DNA of 64,000 bases from Paracoccus saliphilus (GCF_028553805.1 NZ_CP067140.1:1178001-1242000), one strand, 5' to 3'; shown: positions 43,298 to 52,139, counted from the stretch's first letter. A program made the numbers and translations. Notes: generated by a model from the sequence alone, not told the origin.

Positions 43298-43308
43298 ATA
43301 CAATGTAT
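43298..43308. promoter_or_regulatory. Candidate TetR operator
   Basis: ATACA-A-TGTAT, a perfect inverted repeat of 5-bp arms, lies 32 bp upstream of the TetR start in an AT-rich patch. A second, GC-rich hairpin (CCCGAT / ATCGGG) follows at about 43317-43335. Either could be the autoregulatory site. Confidence 0.35.
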
Positions 43309-43480
43309 GTCGACGCCCGATAGTTGCATCGGGGGCGCTGAAGCGTTTGTCTGCCGAAGATGTAAAGAAAGATTCAATTTTGCCTGAAAATTTGGCACGA
43401 ACTGCGTGGAAGCCGTCGGCGCTTTCGCCTAGCCTCGAAGAAGTGCAAGTCGAATCGTCAGTGTGAAAAAGGAGCCTGCA

Positions 43481-44908
43481 ATGGCCAACACGCATACTTC
43501 ATTTCGTGAATCTGTAGAGCGGATGTTCACACATGCCGCGGGGCTGATGGCCTTGCCCCCCGGCCTGGAAGAGAAGATTCGGGTTTGCAATTCGACCTAT
43601 ACGGTGCGGTTCGGCGTCCGGTTGCGCGGCCAGATCCAGACATTCACGGGTTATCGCTCGGTCCATTCCGAACATATGGAGCCGGTGAAGGGCGGGATTC
43701 GCTATTCGCTCGATGTCAACCAGGACGAGGTAGAGGCGCTGGCCGCGCTGATGACCTATAAATGCGCGCTGGTCGAGGTGCCCTTCGGTGGCTCCAAGGG
43801 TGGGCTGCGCATCGATCCGCGGCAATGGGACGAGGACGAGCTGGAGCGGATAACCCGCCGTTTCACCTATGAATTGTCGCGCCGCAACCTGATCTCGCCC
43901 AGCCAGAACGTCCCGGCCCCCGACATGGGCACGGGCGAGCGCGAGATGGCGTGGATGGCCGATGCCTTCAAGCGCCTGCATCCAGACGACATCAACGCCA
44001 AGGCCTGCGTGACCGGCAAGCCGCGTACCGCGGGCGGCATCGACGGGCGGGTCGAGGCGACCGGGCGGGGCGTGCAATACGCGTTGCGCGAATTCTTCCG
44101 CCATGACGACATGATGAAGCGGGCCGGGCTGGAGGGAACGCTCGCTGGCAAGCGGATCATCGTGCAGGGTCTGGGCAATGTGGGCTATCACGCCGCGCTG
44201 TTCCTTGCCTCCGAGGACAAGGCGCTGATTACCGCGGTGATCGAGCGAGATGGCGTGATCAGCAATCCGAAAGGGCTCGATATCGGGGCGCTCAAGGCGC
44301 ATATCGCCGCGACTGGCGGGGTCGAGGGCTTCCCGGGTGGCGACTTCCGCCCCGAAGGTCTCGCCGCGCTGGAAGACGATTGCGACGTGCTGATCCCGGC
44401 GGCCGTGGAAAGCGTCATCCATGGCGGCAATGCCGACCGGATCAAGTGCAAACTCATCATAGAGGCCGCGAACGGTCCCGTGACCGCCGATGCCGACGAG
44501 ATCCTCAAGCGCAAGGGCGTCGTCATCATCCCCGACATGTATGCCAACGCCGGCGGTGTGACGGTGTCCTATTTCGAATGGGTCAAGAACCTGTCGCAGA
44601 TCAGCCTCGGCCGTCTGGAGCGTCGCCATGAAGAGGCCCGCGCCCGCATGCTGGTCGAGGAACTGGAACGTCTGTCGGCCGATACCGGCCTGAACTGGAC
44701 GCTCTCCAAGGGCTTCAAGGAGGCGTTCCTGACCGGCGCCGATGAACTCGAACTGGTCCGCTCGGGGCTGGACGACACCATGCGCGAGGCCTTCGGCAAG
44801 ATGAAGGAGGTCTGGCTTGGCAATAGCAAGGTGGATGACATGCGCACCGCCGCCTATGTGGTCGCGATCCGCAGGATTTCCAATGTTTACGGTTCCCTGG
44901 GGCTGTGA
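43481..44908 (+). CDS. gdhA: Glu/Leu/Phe/Val dehydrogenase (glutamate dehydrogenase)
   Basis: 475-residue oxidoreductase interconverting glutamate and 2-oxoglutarate plus ammonia. ATG 43481 has AAGGAG 7 bp upstream. Seen: VKGGIRYSLDVNQDEVEALA, the catalytic lysine in VPFGGSKGGLRIDPRQWDE, PAPDMGTGEREMAWMADAF and the Rossmann loop VQGLGNVGYHAALFLA. The closely related sequences usually use NAD. Followed by a strong terminator. Leucine or phenylalanine dehydrogenase activity cannot be excluded by eye. Confidence 0.88.
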   Translation: MANTHTSFRESVERMFTHAAGLMALPPGLEEKIRVCNSTYTVRFGVRLRGQIQTFTGYRSVHSEHMEPVKGGIRYSLDVNQDEVEALAALMTYKCALVEVPFGGSKGGLRIDPRQWDEDELERITRRFTYELSRRNLISPSQNVPAPDMGTGEREMAWMADAFKRLHPDDINAKACVTGKPRTAGGIDGRVEATGRGVQYALREFFRHDDMMKRAGLEGTLAGKRIIVQGLGNVGYHAALFLASEDKALITAVIERDGVISNPKGLDIGALKAHIAATGGVEGFPGGDFRPEGLAALEDDCDVLIPAAVESVIHGGNADRIKCKLIIEAANGPVTADADEILKRKGVVIIPDMYANAGGVTVSYFEWVKNLSQISLGRLERRHEEARARMLVEELERLSADTGLNWTLSKGFKEAFLTGADELELVRSGLDDTMREAFGKMKEVWLGNSKVDDMRTAAYVVAIRRISNVYGSLGL

Positions 44909-44937
44909 CATGTGAATAGGGGGCGAAAGCCCGTGTG

Positions 44938-44979
44938 AATTCCGCCCTCTGAACCGGGGCGGAATTTGTTCTTGTTTCT
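44938..44979 (+). terminator. Terminator of glutamate dehydrogenase
   Basis: AATTCCGCCC (44938-44947) pairs perfectly with GGGCGGAATT (44957-44966), a 10-bp stem around a 9-nt loop, followed by TGTTCTTGTTTCT. It begins 30 bp after the stop. Confidence 0.88.
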
Positions 44980-45132
44980 CTTCATGAGTGCACTTCTTCC
45001 GCCCGGCGGAGGTATTGTCTCCGATTGTGACGCGGGGTTTCGGTTGTGACCGGCAAGGCTGGTCTTAAGATGGTGGCTGGATCAGTCAGGAAAACATGCC
45101 GGGGCGGATTGCCGTTCCGGAGGGAGGATCGG

Positions 45133-46830
45133 ATGAGCTACAAGGCACCAGTCGAGCAGATCGAATTCATTTTGAATCATGTCGTGCCCTACGGTCAGGT
45201 CGCTGCGACGGAACATTTCAGCGAGGCCGGTTTCGACACGGCCAGCGCGATTCTGACAGAGGCGGGCAAACTGGCCGGCAATGTGCTCGCGCCCCTGAAC
45301 CGCAATGGCGATGAGACCCCGGCGCGGCTGGAAAACGGCAAGCTGCGCTCCTCGCCCGGCTTTGACGAAGGCTTCCGCGCGATCGCCGAAGGCGGTTGGG
45401 TCGGACTGGCCGCCGATCCGGAACATGGTGGGATGGGACTGCCGCAGGCGCTCAACATGGCCGTGGCCGAGATGATGTCGGGGGCCTGCCTGTCCCTGCA
45501 ACTCAACCCGCTGCTGACGCAGGGCCAGATCGAGGCGCTGGAACATCACGCCAGCGACGAATTGAAATCGCTTTACCTGCCCAAGCTGAACAGCGGCGAA
45601 TGGTCCGGCACAATGAACCTGACCGAGCCGGGGGCGGGCAGCGATGTCGGCGCCCTGACCACCAAGGCCGAGCGTAACGAGGATGGCAGCTATTCGATCA
45701 CCGGGCAGAAGATTTTCATCACCTGGGGCGACAGCGACGTGACCGAAAATGTCTGTCACGCGGTCCTGGCGCGGCTGCCGGACGGGGCCAAGGGCACAAA
45801 AGGGATCAGCCTGTTCATGGTGCCAAAACTCATCCCCGACGAGAACGGCAATCCCGGCGTGGCCAACAGCCTCAAGGTCGTCAGCCTCGAGGAAAAGACC
45901 GGCATCCACGGCAGCCCGACCTGCGTCATGAGCTATGAGGGCGCGACCGGCTGGCTGATCGGTGAAGAGCACAAGGGCATGGCGGCCATGTTCACGATGA
46001 TGAACTGCGCCCGGCTTGGTGTCGGGATGCAGGGGATCGGCGTGGGCGAGGCGGCGCTGCAGCAGGCCGTCGCTTACGCGCAAGAGCGCAACCAGATGGG
46101 CCCGATCATCCGCCATCCCGATGTCCGGCGGATGCTGGCCACCGCACGGGCCGAGATTTTCGCCGCCCGCGCCATCGCCCTGGCCTGCGCCACCGCGATC
46201 GATCTCGAACGGGCGACCGGCGACGCCGATCATGCCGCGCGCGCGGCTTTCCTGACCCCGATTGCCAAGGCCTACGGCACCGATACCGGCTGGCGCGTGG
46301 CCGATACGGCGGTGCAGGTGCATGGCGGCATGGGTTATATCGAGGAGACTGGCGTATCCCAGTATTTGCGCGATGTCCGCATCACCCAGATCTACGAGGG
46401 CACGAACGGTATCCAGGCCATGGACCTGGTGGGGCGCAAGCTCTCAGACGGGGGAGAGGCGGCGGCGAGGCTGCTCGACGAGATCCTTGACGGGGCCAAA
46501 TCCGCGCAGGGCGATCATCCCGAACTGGCGAACGAGGTCTGGCAGGCCGCCGAAACCCTGCGCGAGGCGACGCAGACCATGCTGGAACGCGATCTGCCCG
46601 AGCGTTTTGCCGGCGCTGTGCCCTATCTCTCGGCTTTCGCACGGGTGCTGGGTGGATATTATCATCTGCTCGCGGCACGGGCAGGGGGCGAGCCACAGCA
46701 TGCGCTGGCACGGGTCTTCATCCGCCGGGTCCTGCCACGTTTCAGCACCGATCTGGACGAGGCGCTGGCCGGGCTGGAAGATTTGACCGCCATCAGCGAC
46801 GAAACCCTGGCCGGGGAGGTCGGCGCTTGA
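45133..46830 (+). CDS. Acyl-CoA dehydrogenase, DmdC-like
   Basis: 565-residue flavoprotein dehydrogenase. ATG 45133 follows GGGAGG and the start MSYKAPVEQIEFIL is the family N-terminus. Motifs: GTMNLTEPGAGSDVGALTTK (FAD/substrate binding), MMNCARLGVGMQGIGVGEAA, GGMGYIEETGVSQYLRDVRI with the catalytic Glu nearby. The long C-terminus is typical of the group that includes DmdC (methylmercaptopropionyl-CoA dehydrogenase), but paralogues act on fatty acyl-CoAs, so DMSP degradation is only a possibility. Overlaps the hydrolase gene by 4 bp. Confidence 0.85.
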   Translation: MSYKAPVEQIEFILNHVVPYGQVAATEHFSEAGFDTASAILTEAGKLAGNVLAPLNRNGDETPARLENGKLRSSPGFDEGFRAIAEGGWVGLAADPEHGGMGLPQALNMAVAEMMSGACLSLQLNPLLTQGQIEALEHHASDELKSLYLPKLNSGEWSGTMNLTEPGAGSDVGALTTKAERNEDGSYSITGQKIFITWGDSDVTENVCHAVLARLPDGAKGTKGISLFMVPKLIPDENGNPGVANSLKVVSLEEKTGIHGSPTCVMSYEGATGWLIGEEHKGMAAMFTMMNCARLGVGMQGIGVGEAALQQAVAYAQERNQMGPIIRHPDVRRMLATARAEIFAARAIALACATAIDLERATGDADHAARAAFLTPIAKAYGTDTGWRVADTAVQVHGGMGYIEETGVSQYLRDVRITQIYEGTNGIQAMDLVGRKLSDGGEAAARLLDEILDGAKSAQGDHPELANEVWQAAETLREATQTMLERDLPERFAGAVPYLSAFARVLGGYYHLLAARAGGEPQHALARVFIRRVLPRFSTDLDEALAGLEDLTAISDETLAGEVGA

Positions 46831-47849
46831 TCTCCACCCCGTTCGAGACACCGCCCGAAGCGGGCGAAGCCATTTCTGTCGCGGACGGGGTGCTGTGGCT
46901 GCGTCTGCCTCTGCCCATGGCGCTGGATCATGTGAATATCTATGCGCTTGAGGAAGGCGATGGCTGGACCATTGTCGATACCGGTTTCGACACCGGCCTG
47001 ACGCGCGAAATATGGGGCAAGCTGCGCAGCGGCCCGCTTGGCGGCAAGCCGATCCGGCGCATCATCGGCACGCATCACCACCCTGACCATATCGGCCTCG
47101 CGGGCTGGTTCATGGACAGCGACGGTGCCGAGCTGCTGATGAGCCGGACCGCGTGGCTCATGGCCCGGATGCTGCAACTCGACCTGCAGGAACGCCCGAC
47201 CAGGGAGGCGCTGGCCTTCTGGCGTTGGGCAGGCATGCCGCCTGAACTGCTGGCAAAGCGCGCAGAACAACGGCCCTTCAATTTCGCCGATGTCGTCGCG
47301 CCGATGCCGCTTGGCTACACAAGGCTGACCGATGGGCAGGCGATCCGTTTCGGCGGGCGCAACTGGACGGTCGCGATGGGGCATGGCCATGCGCCCTGCC
47401 ACGCCACCTTCTGGTCGCAGGATGATGATCTGGTGATCGGTGGCGATCAGTTGCTGTCCTCGATCTCTCCCAATCTCGGCGTTCACCCGACCGAGCCCGA
47501 GGCCGATCCGGTCGGCGAATGGCTGGCAAGCTGCACCCGCATGCTGGAGCTGGCCGAGCCCCGGCATTTCGTGCTGCCGGGCCACAAGCTGCCCTTTACC
47601 GGCCTGCCCGACAGGCTGCGGCAGTTGATCGACAATCACCACGGCGCCCTTGGCCGGATGGAGGCCGCCTTGCGCAAGGCCCCTCGCAGCGCCGTGGAAT
47701 GCTTCGACATCCTGTTCAAGCGCCGCATCGACGAATCGGTCTTTGGCCTCGCCCTGGTCGAGGCGGTAGCGCATGTGAACCATCTGCGCTTCAGGGGCGC
47801 GATCCGCGCGGTCGGCGAAAGGGATGGCGCGGCGCTTTGGGGGGCGTGA
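46827..47849 (+). CDS. Metallo-beta-lactamase-fold hydrolase
   Basis: 340 residues. The metal-binding motif is IIGTHHHPDHIGLAGWFMDS (HxHxDH), with a further His in GHGHAPCHATF and the Asp in LVIGGDQLLSSI. The C-terminal helical part (about 240-340) is like the LACTB2/ B-lactamase-associated winged-helix tail. Its start overlaps the acyl-CoA dehydrogenase stop, so it may act as a thioesterase or glyoxalase II-like enzyme in the same pathway; this is inferred from position. Confidence 0.85.
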   Translation: MISTPFETPPEAGEAISVADGVLWLRLPLPMALDHVNIYALEEGDGWTIVDTGFDTGLTREIWGKLRSGPLGGKPIRRIIGTHHHPDHIGLAGWFMDSDGAELLMSRTAWLMARMLQLDLQERPTREALAFWRWAGMPPELLAKRAEQRPFNFADVVAPMPLGYTRLTDGQAIRFGGRNWTVAMGHGHAPCHATFWSQDDDLVIGGDQLLSSISPNLGVHPTEPEADPVGEWLASCTRMLELAEPRHFVLPGHKLPFTGLPDRLRQLIDNHHGALGRMEAALRKAPRSAVECFDILFKRRIDESVFGLALVEAVAHVNHLRFRGAIRAVGERDGAALWGA

Positions 47850-47903
47850 CAGCGCGGTCTCTTTCGGCTATCGGAGAGCCAAGGACAACCGGAGGGCACA
47901 GGC

Positions 47904-48056
47904 ATGGCCGATCATCACGAGATTACCGAACACGAACATGGCACCATGGACATCACCCAACACAGGAAAACCTTCGCCGGGTTCATCCGGGCTGCCATCT
48001 GGGTTTCGGTGATATCGATCCTGATCCTGATCTTCATGGCGCTGACAAACGCTTGA
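47904..48056 (+). CDS. ctaH: aa3-type cytochrome c oxidase subunit IV
   Basis: 50-residue single-span protein of the terminal oxidase. It begins [17 protein letters not shown] and has one membrane helix (about 26-48) ending LIFMALTNA. This matches in length and pattern the small subunit IV of the Paracoccus denitrificans aa3 oxidase, so the gene name is used with fair confidence. GGAGGG lies 7-8 bp upstream. It is far from the other oxidase genes, none of which is in the window. Confidence 0.88.
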   Translation: MADHHEITEHEHGTMDITQHRKTFAGFIRAAIWVSVISILILIFMALTNA

Positions 48057-48077
48057 TGACCGGCGCGGGAAACTGAC

Positions 48078-48704
48078 ATGAAAAGACGCGTTTTCATTGC
48101 GGCGGCCTTGCCGTTGGCTCTATCCGCCTGCGGTGCCGACAACATCTGGGCCAGCGACGAGGCAGTGCGGGCGGCACGTTTCGTGTCAAACGAACCGCCC
48201 TCGATCACCCTGTTCACGGTGATCGGCATTCCGCGCGGCGAGGGTGGCCATAGTGCGCTGATGATCAATGGCAGCCAGCGGGTGATGTTCGATCCCGCCG
48301 GAAGCTGGAACCACCCGCAGATCCCCGAACGGCATGACGTGCTCTACGGGATCACCGACAATTTCAAGAACTTCTACATCGATTACCACGCGCGCGAGAC
48401 CTATTGGGTCGCCGAGGAAACCGTGCCCGTATCCCGACAGGTCGCAGATATCGCGATTCGCCGGGCCGAGGCGAACGGGGCCGCGAATAAAAGCTTCTGT
48501 GCGGTCGAGACCGGCAGCGTCCTCCGGGGCGTTCCGGGATTCGAGAATGCGCCGACCGGCTTTTCTCCGATCAAGATGCGGAAATGGTTTCTGACCTTGC
48601 CGGGCGTGACTTCGAAACGCCACCGGGACGGGGATCCGGCGAATAACCACAATGTCCTCATCCGCCAGAAAAACGGCCAGATGACCGGCTACCCCAGGAC
48701 ATAG
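48078..48704 (+). CDS. Conserved hypothetical lipoprotein
   Basis: 208 residues with a lipobox (LPLALSACGA, lipid Cys18). The rest resembles a periplasmic enzyme or binding domain I cannot name; notable segments are GIPRGEGGHSALMINGSQRV, MFDPAGSWNHPQIPERHDVL and SFCAVETGSVLRGVPGFENA. The His, Cys and late NNHNVLIRQKNGQ suggest a cysteine peptidase-like (NlpC/P60-related) layout, but this is a guess. Follows ctaH after 21 bp; ends inside the convergent azlD. Confidence 0.6.
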   Translation: MKRRVFIAAALPLALSACGADNIWASDEAVRAARFVSNEPPSITLFTVIGIPRGEGGHSALMINGSQRVMFDPAGSWNHPQIPERHDVLYGITDNFKNFYIDYHARETYWVAEETVPVSRQVADIAIRRAEANGAANKSFCAVETGSVLRGVPGFENAPTGFSPIKMRKWFLTLPGVTSKRHRDGDPANNHNVLIRQKNGQMTGYPRT

Positions 48705-49024
48705 AGCATCCCGAAAAGGGTGATCGCACCGCCAAGAATGGCAAGGATGACATTCTTGGTCAGGACGCCGATGGCCACCGTCACGATCGCTGCCGACAGG
48801 CGGGCCGGCTCTGGTTGGCCGCCGGTCGCAGCGGGCCACATGACCAGCGGTGCGACCAGCGCCGGCAGGACCGCGACAGGCGTATAGCGCAGCATGCGCA
48901 TGAACCATTGCGGCAGATCGCGATTCCCCAGGGCGCCAAGGAATGACCAGCGGATCAGGAATGTGCCGATCCCCAGCAGGATGATCACCACCCAGATGGA
49001 CAGGTCCGAATGGGCCTCGTTCAT
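48689..49024 (-). CDS. azlD: AzlD family branched-chain amino acid exporter subunit
   Basis: 111-residue small membrane partner of AzlC, with four predicted helices (for example IWVVIILLGIGTFLIRWSFL and the late AILGGAITLFGMLYVLG). The pair exports branched-chain amino acids or related compounds. Start overlaps the azlC stop by 4 bp; its own stop overlaps the end of the convergent lipoprotein gene by 16 bp. Confidence 0.85.
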   Translation of the reverse strand: MNEAHSDLSIWVVIILLGIGTFLIRWSFLGALGNRDLPQWFMRMLRYTPVAVLPALVAPLVMWPAATGGQPEPARLSAAIVTVAIGVLTKNVILAILGGAITLFGMLYVLG

Positions 49025-49806
49025 GATCCGGCCTCCTGCCGCCGTTCGGTCCAGACCTCCAGCAGGGCGCCGGTTGCCATGCCGAAAAGGGCGGCGATCA
49101 TCATTCCCAGCCCGGACGGCAACCCGGCCAAAAGCAGCGCCGCAACGATCGAGACGAAACAGGCAGCCATATGCGCGGGGGTGCGCAGCATCGGGGCGAT
49201 CATCGCGAGGAAGGTGATCGGCATCGCGAAATCCAGCGCAATATCATCGGGAATGGCCCGGCCAAGCGTTGCGCCCAGCCAGCTTGCCGCGATCCAGGGG
49301 ATGCACATCGCCACCGCCGCGCCAAAGAAATAGGCCAGCCGCTGCTGCAGGGTCAGGCGCGGATGGTGTTCGTAATGCTGGATCGCCAGCGCATAGCTCT
49401 GATCGATCAGCGTATAGGCGATCCATGCCTTCTGCCGGCCCGTGGCGCCTTTCAGCCAGGGCACCAGCGATGCCGAATACATCGCCATCCGCAGATTGAC
49501 GGCAAGGCCGGACAGGATCACCACCCATGTGGGCGCGTGATCCGATAAAAGCTGCACGGCGGTGAATTGCGAGGCTCCCGCCAGGACCAGCACCGAGAAC
49601 CCGAGGATCTGGGCGATATCGATTCCGGCTTCGAGCGCCACGACTCCGAAGAGCATCGCAAAGGGGACGATCACGATCAGGAAGGGCAGGCTCTGGATCA
49701 TGCCAAAGCGGAACGCCTGTGCCGGGTTGCGGGCCAGGGCGCGTGCGCTGGCCGCTTCGGCAGCCGCTTGCCGAGGCTCTGGTTGCGAGGCTGGCGACGG
49801 GGCCAT
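49021..49806 (-). CDS. azlC: AzlC family branched-chain amino acid exporter subunit
   Basis: 261 residues from ATG 49806; the frame upstream is not coding. Family motifs: SLPFLIVIVPFAMLFGVVAL, VLAGASQFTAVQLLSDHAPT, NLRMAMYSASLVPWLKG and IDQSYALAIQHYEHHP. About five helices. An N-terminal polar extension (about 30 residues) precedes the first. Coupled to azlD. Confidence 0.88.
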   Translation of the reverse strand: MAPSPASQPEPRQAAAEAASARALARNPAQAFRFGMIQSLPFLIVIVPFAMLFGVVALEAGIDIAQILGFSVLVLAGASQFTAVQLLSDHAPTWVVILSGLAVNLRMAMYSASLVPWLKGATGRQKAWIAYTLIDQSYALAIQHYEHHPRLTLQQRLAYFFGAAVAMCIPWIAASWLGATLGRAIPDDIALDFAMPITFLAMIAPMLRTPAHMAACFVSIVAALLLAGLPSGLGMMIAALFGMATGALLEVWTERRQEAGS

Positions 49807-49875
49807 GGCGAGGGTATTCCTGTAAAGCGTGCGGGCCCCTTGCTTGCATGATGTGCAGCGAGAGGCAAGAACCCC

Positions 49876-50349
49876 ATGAAGATTTGCGCTCCGGTTCCCG
49901 ACGCCGTGCTGCCTCAGGCGGTGTCGCTGTGGCGCAGCGCTTTCGGTGGCAGGGAAGCTGCGATACCTGCCCGCGCCGAGAACGCCATCGCGGTGATGCG
50001 TGGGGAGGTGATCGAGGGAATCGTCGGGCTTCGCGATGATCGCGGTGGGTTCCTGGCAGTCACGCCGCCCTTGATGCGCCTGCTGTTCCGTCCCGCTCCG
50101 CCTACCGCTGACCTGGTTCTCGACGGCATCGTCGTACGCCAATCCCGCCGAGGGTTCGGCCGGGCCTTGGTTGCCGCGGCCGAAGCCGAGGCACGCCGCC
50201 GACGCCGTCACGGTCTGCGGGCCGAGGTACGGCTGCGGGATCGTGGCGCCGTCGCCTTTTATCGTAGTCTCGGTTTCGTCGAGGAAACACGCGGCCGATA
50301 CGGCTGGCCCTGGTCGGGAAAGGTTGCGGTGATGCGCAAGCCGGTCTGA
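49876..50349 (+). CDS. GNAT family N-acetyltransferase
   Basis: 157 residues. Acetyl-CoA loop: VVRQSRRGFGRALVAAAEAE, then a run of Arg and the C-terminal DRGAVAFYRSLGFVEETRG. The N-terminal part (DAVLPQAVSLWRSAFGG) resembles the AttT-like group. Convergent region follows; divergent from azlC with 69 bp between. Substrate unknown. Confidence 0.82.
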   Translation: MKICAPVPDAVLPQAVSLWRSAFGGREAAIPARAENAIAVMRGEVIEGIVGLRDDRGGFLAVTPPLMRLLFRPAPPTADLVLDGIVVRQSRRGFGRALVAAAEAEARRRRRHGLRAEVRLRDRGAVAFYRSLGFVEETRGRYGWPWSGKVAVMRKPV

Positions 50350-50414
50350 GCCGCGGAGGGGATCGCGTCGCGCAAGGGACCGGGCCGGGGGCGATTCCCG
50401 CGAGGTTCGGACAA

Positions 50415-50440
50415 AAGGTATTTGGACAAAGAAGAAGGGG
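50415..50440 (+). repeat. Dispersed 3'-end element, copy 3
   Basis: AAGGTATTTGGACAAAGAAG followed by AAGGGG, 65 bp after the GNAT stop; same tail as at 8.34, 12.05 and 62.44 kb, with GC-rich sequence before it but no clean hairpin. Confidence 0.5.
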
Positions 50441-50576
50441 GGGCGAGAGGTCCATTGGGGAAGGCGGTCCAGCGGAGCGGTAATCCAGTATGTTTTTCGT
50501 ACTGGAATGGACGGCCTGGTCTTTGGATGCTGCCCTGATTGTCCGGCTCCCGCCGCGCATGGCCCTGATTTGCCGT

Positions 50577-50643
50577 GCAACGCGCGTTGCCTGTGTACGT
50601 CCTGTGTACGGGTTGTGTACGCGCTGTGCACGGGTTGTGCAGG
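50577..50643. repeat. Five phased 11-bp direct repeats beside a 14-bp palindrome
   Basis: TGTGTACG at 50592, 50603 and 50614, TGTGCACG at 50625 and TGTGCAGG at 50636: every start is exactly 11 bp apart, one DNA turn. The perfect palindrome GCAACGCGCGTTGC (50577-50590) abuts the array. The layout is like an iteron or a cooperative protein-binding array; no rep, par or regulator gene of a matching type is adjacent. Confidence 0.7.
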
Positions 50644-50697
50644 TGAAAATCCAGCAAATGCTGGCCAAGATCGTAGCGTGCGCCGATCTGTTGCATT

Positions 50698-50721
50698 GCG
50701 CAACGTTCGCTGCCGTTGCGC
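50698..50721 (-). terminator. Hairpin after the membrane protein gene
   Basis: GCGCAACG (50698-50705) pairs with CGTTGCGC (50714-50721) around an 8-nt loop, 5 bp after the stop of the minus-strand gene. No T-tract. Its arms share CGTTGC with the nearby 14-bp palindrome. Confidence 0.5.
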
Positions 50722-50726
50722 GTGGT

Positions 50727-51665
50727 TCAGCCGAACACGCCCGCCGCACGTCCGATCAGCATGAAGCCCCGCGCCGAGCGGGTATCGGCCAGCGCCGCCA
50801 GTTGTTCATCGTCCAGCCTTGGGGTGTCACGGGTCAGCAGCACGTCGAAATGGCGCAGGAAATGATGGGCGGTGTCGCGGAAAATCTCGTCCCCGCGCAG
50901 CAGTGCCGTGGCGGTCTCAAGCGCGATTTCATCATGAATTCCACCGATTTTCGCTGCGATTTCATCGCGTTCCCCCTCGGCAAAGCGGCGCCAGATCGCC
51001 GGCGGAACGGGGTCGGGCGGCAGCTCGTCCATATAGACGTCATGTTCGGCCAGCAGCGTGACGACATCCTGCGCGGCTCGCAGGACCCGCGCGGTCTCGT
51101 GGTCCTTCAATGCCATGCGCAGGGCCGCGATGGTTTCCTGGTCATTCGCATCATCGGGAAAATTGAGTGCCCGGATCAGAATTTCCGAGGGTATTTCAAC
51201 AGGTTCAGGGGCGTCGAAGCGCAGGCTCGCCTGCTGCGGCTGAGAGGCCGGATGCGCGGGCCGCGCCGCTGGCGGCACCGGTTTAGCGGCGCGCGCCGGG
51301 GCCTTGGCGGCAGGTTGCCGCAGCGGTTGCGCGCCGGTGACGATGGGTTCGGCAGATGCCGGTTTGGGCCGTTTCGCCGCGAGTTCCTGCAATTGCGACA
51401 GGTTTCCGCGTAATTCCGCGGCCTCTTCGCGTAGTTTGTTGATGGCGCGGGCGATCCCGACCGCCATCCAGATCAGCGCGAAGGGCATGACCACCCCTGT
51501 GATCGTCAGGATCCGGGTCATGCCACCGGATTCCGGATGCGTCTCTCCGGGGATCAGCAGCCAGAACAACAGCAGCAACAGCAGCCAGGCCACGCTCAGG
51601 GCGAGGCCGATGATCATTTCCGTGTTGCGATCCGTCATCATGGCGTCATGGGTGTTCAGGGCCAT
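50727..51665 (-). CDS. Conserved membrane protein downstream of greA, unknown
   Basis: 312 residues. Two hydrophobic segments: IIGLALSVAWLLLLLLFWLL (about 18-37) and a second about 52-72, then a coiled-coil-like stretch NKLREEAAELRGNLSQLQEL, a long Pro/Ala linker (about 105-145) and a C-terminal helical domain (about 155-300) with LIRALNFPDDANDQETIAAL and FLRHFDVLLTRDTPRLDDEQ. Unrecognised; I infer a membrane-anchored cytoplasmic domain. It begins 3 bp after the greA stop, so it should be co-translated. No strong ribosome site of its own. Confidence 0.75.
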   Translation of the reverse strand: MALNTHDAMMTDRNTEMIIGLALSVAWLLLLLLFWLLIPGETHPESGGMTRILTITGVVMPFALIWMAVGIARAINKLREEAAELRGNLSQLQELAAKRPKPASAEPIVTGAQPLRQPAAKAPARAAKPVPPAARPAHPASQPQQASLRFDAPEPVEIPSEILIRALNFPDDANDQETIAALRMALKDHETARVLRAAQDVVTLLAEHDVYMDELPPDPVPPAIWRRFAEGERDEIAAKIGGIHDEIALETATALLRGDEIFRDTAHHFLRHFDVLLTRDTPRLDDEQLAALADTRSARGFMLIGRAAGVFG

Positions 51666-51668
51666 TGC

Positions 51669-52139
51669 CTATTCATACCGGATGGCAACGATCTCGTAGC
51701 TGCGTTGCCCGCCCGGCGTGTTCACCTCGACGCTGTCGCCTTCCTCCTTGCCGATCAGCGCGCGGGCCAGGGGTGAGCGCATGTTCAGAAGGCCACGTTC
51801 GATATCGGCCTCGGCCTCGCCGACGATCTGATAACTGCGCTCTTCCTCGGTATCCTCGTCGATCAGATCGACGGTGGCGCCGAACTTGACCGAACCCGAC
51901 AGCTTGGCGGGATCGATCACCTCGGAGCGCGACAGGACCGATTCCAGCTCCTTGATGCGGCCTTCGATGAAGCCCTGCTTTTCACGGGCGGCGTGATATT
52001 CGGCGTTCTCCGACAGATCGCCATGTTCGCGTGCCTCGGCGATGGCACGGATAATGGCGGGGCGCTCTGTCGATTTCAGCCGGGTGAGTTCCTGTTCCAG
52101 CGCCTGAAATCCGCTGCGCGTTATGGGTAGTTTGTCCAT
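51669..52139 (-). CDS. greA: Transcription elongation factor GreA
   Basis: 156 residues. Rescues backtracked RNA polymerase by promoting transcript cleavage. N-terminal coiled coil: [20 protein letters not shown], ending in the acidic tip region [21 protein letters not shown]-terminal FKBP-like part: [20 protein letters not shown]. Normal length. Divergent from the ETF-QO gene. Confidence 0.95.
   Translation of the reverse strand: MDKLPITRSGFQALEQELTRLKSTERPAIIRAIAEAREHGDLSENAEYHAAREKQGFIEGRIKELESVLSRSEVIDPAKLSGSVKFGATVDLIDEDTEEERSYQIVGEAEADIERGLLNMRSPLARALIGKEEGDSVEVNTPGGQRSYEIVAIRYE

Larger units (their letters stand above)
50350..50726. other. Convergent intergenic region with repeat array and palindromes
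   Basis: 377 bp between two gene ends, so it should not hold a promoter for either neighbour. Contents: a dispersed-element tail (50415-50440), a hairpin TCCAGTA/TACTGGA (50484-50506), a 14-bp perfect palindrome (50577-50590), five 11-bp-phased repeats (50592-50643), CCAGCA-AA-TGCTGG (50651-50664), and GCGCAACG/CGTTGCGC (50698-50721). No gene inside can be supported. Confidence 0.75.

Noticed and set aside
50577..50643. CRISPR array
   Set aside because: Units are only 11 bp with no spacers, and no cas gene is present.
50490..51413. 307-codon plus-strand frame across the repeat array
   Set aside because: No ribosome site or domain, and most of it is antisense to the membrane protein gene.
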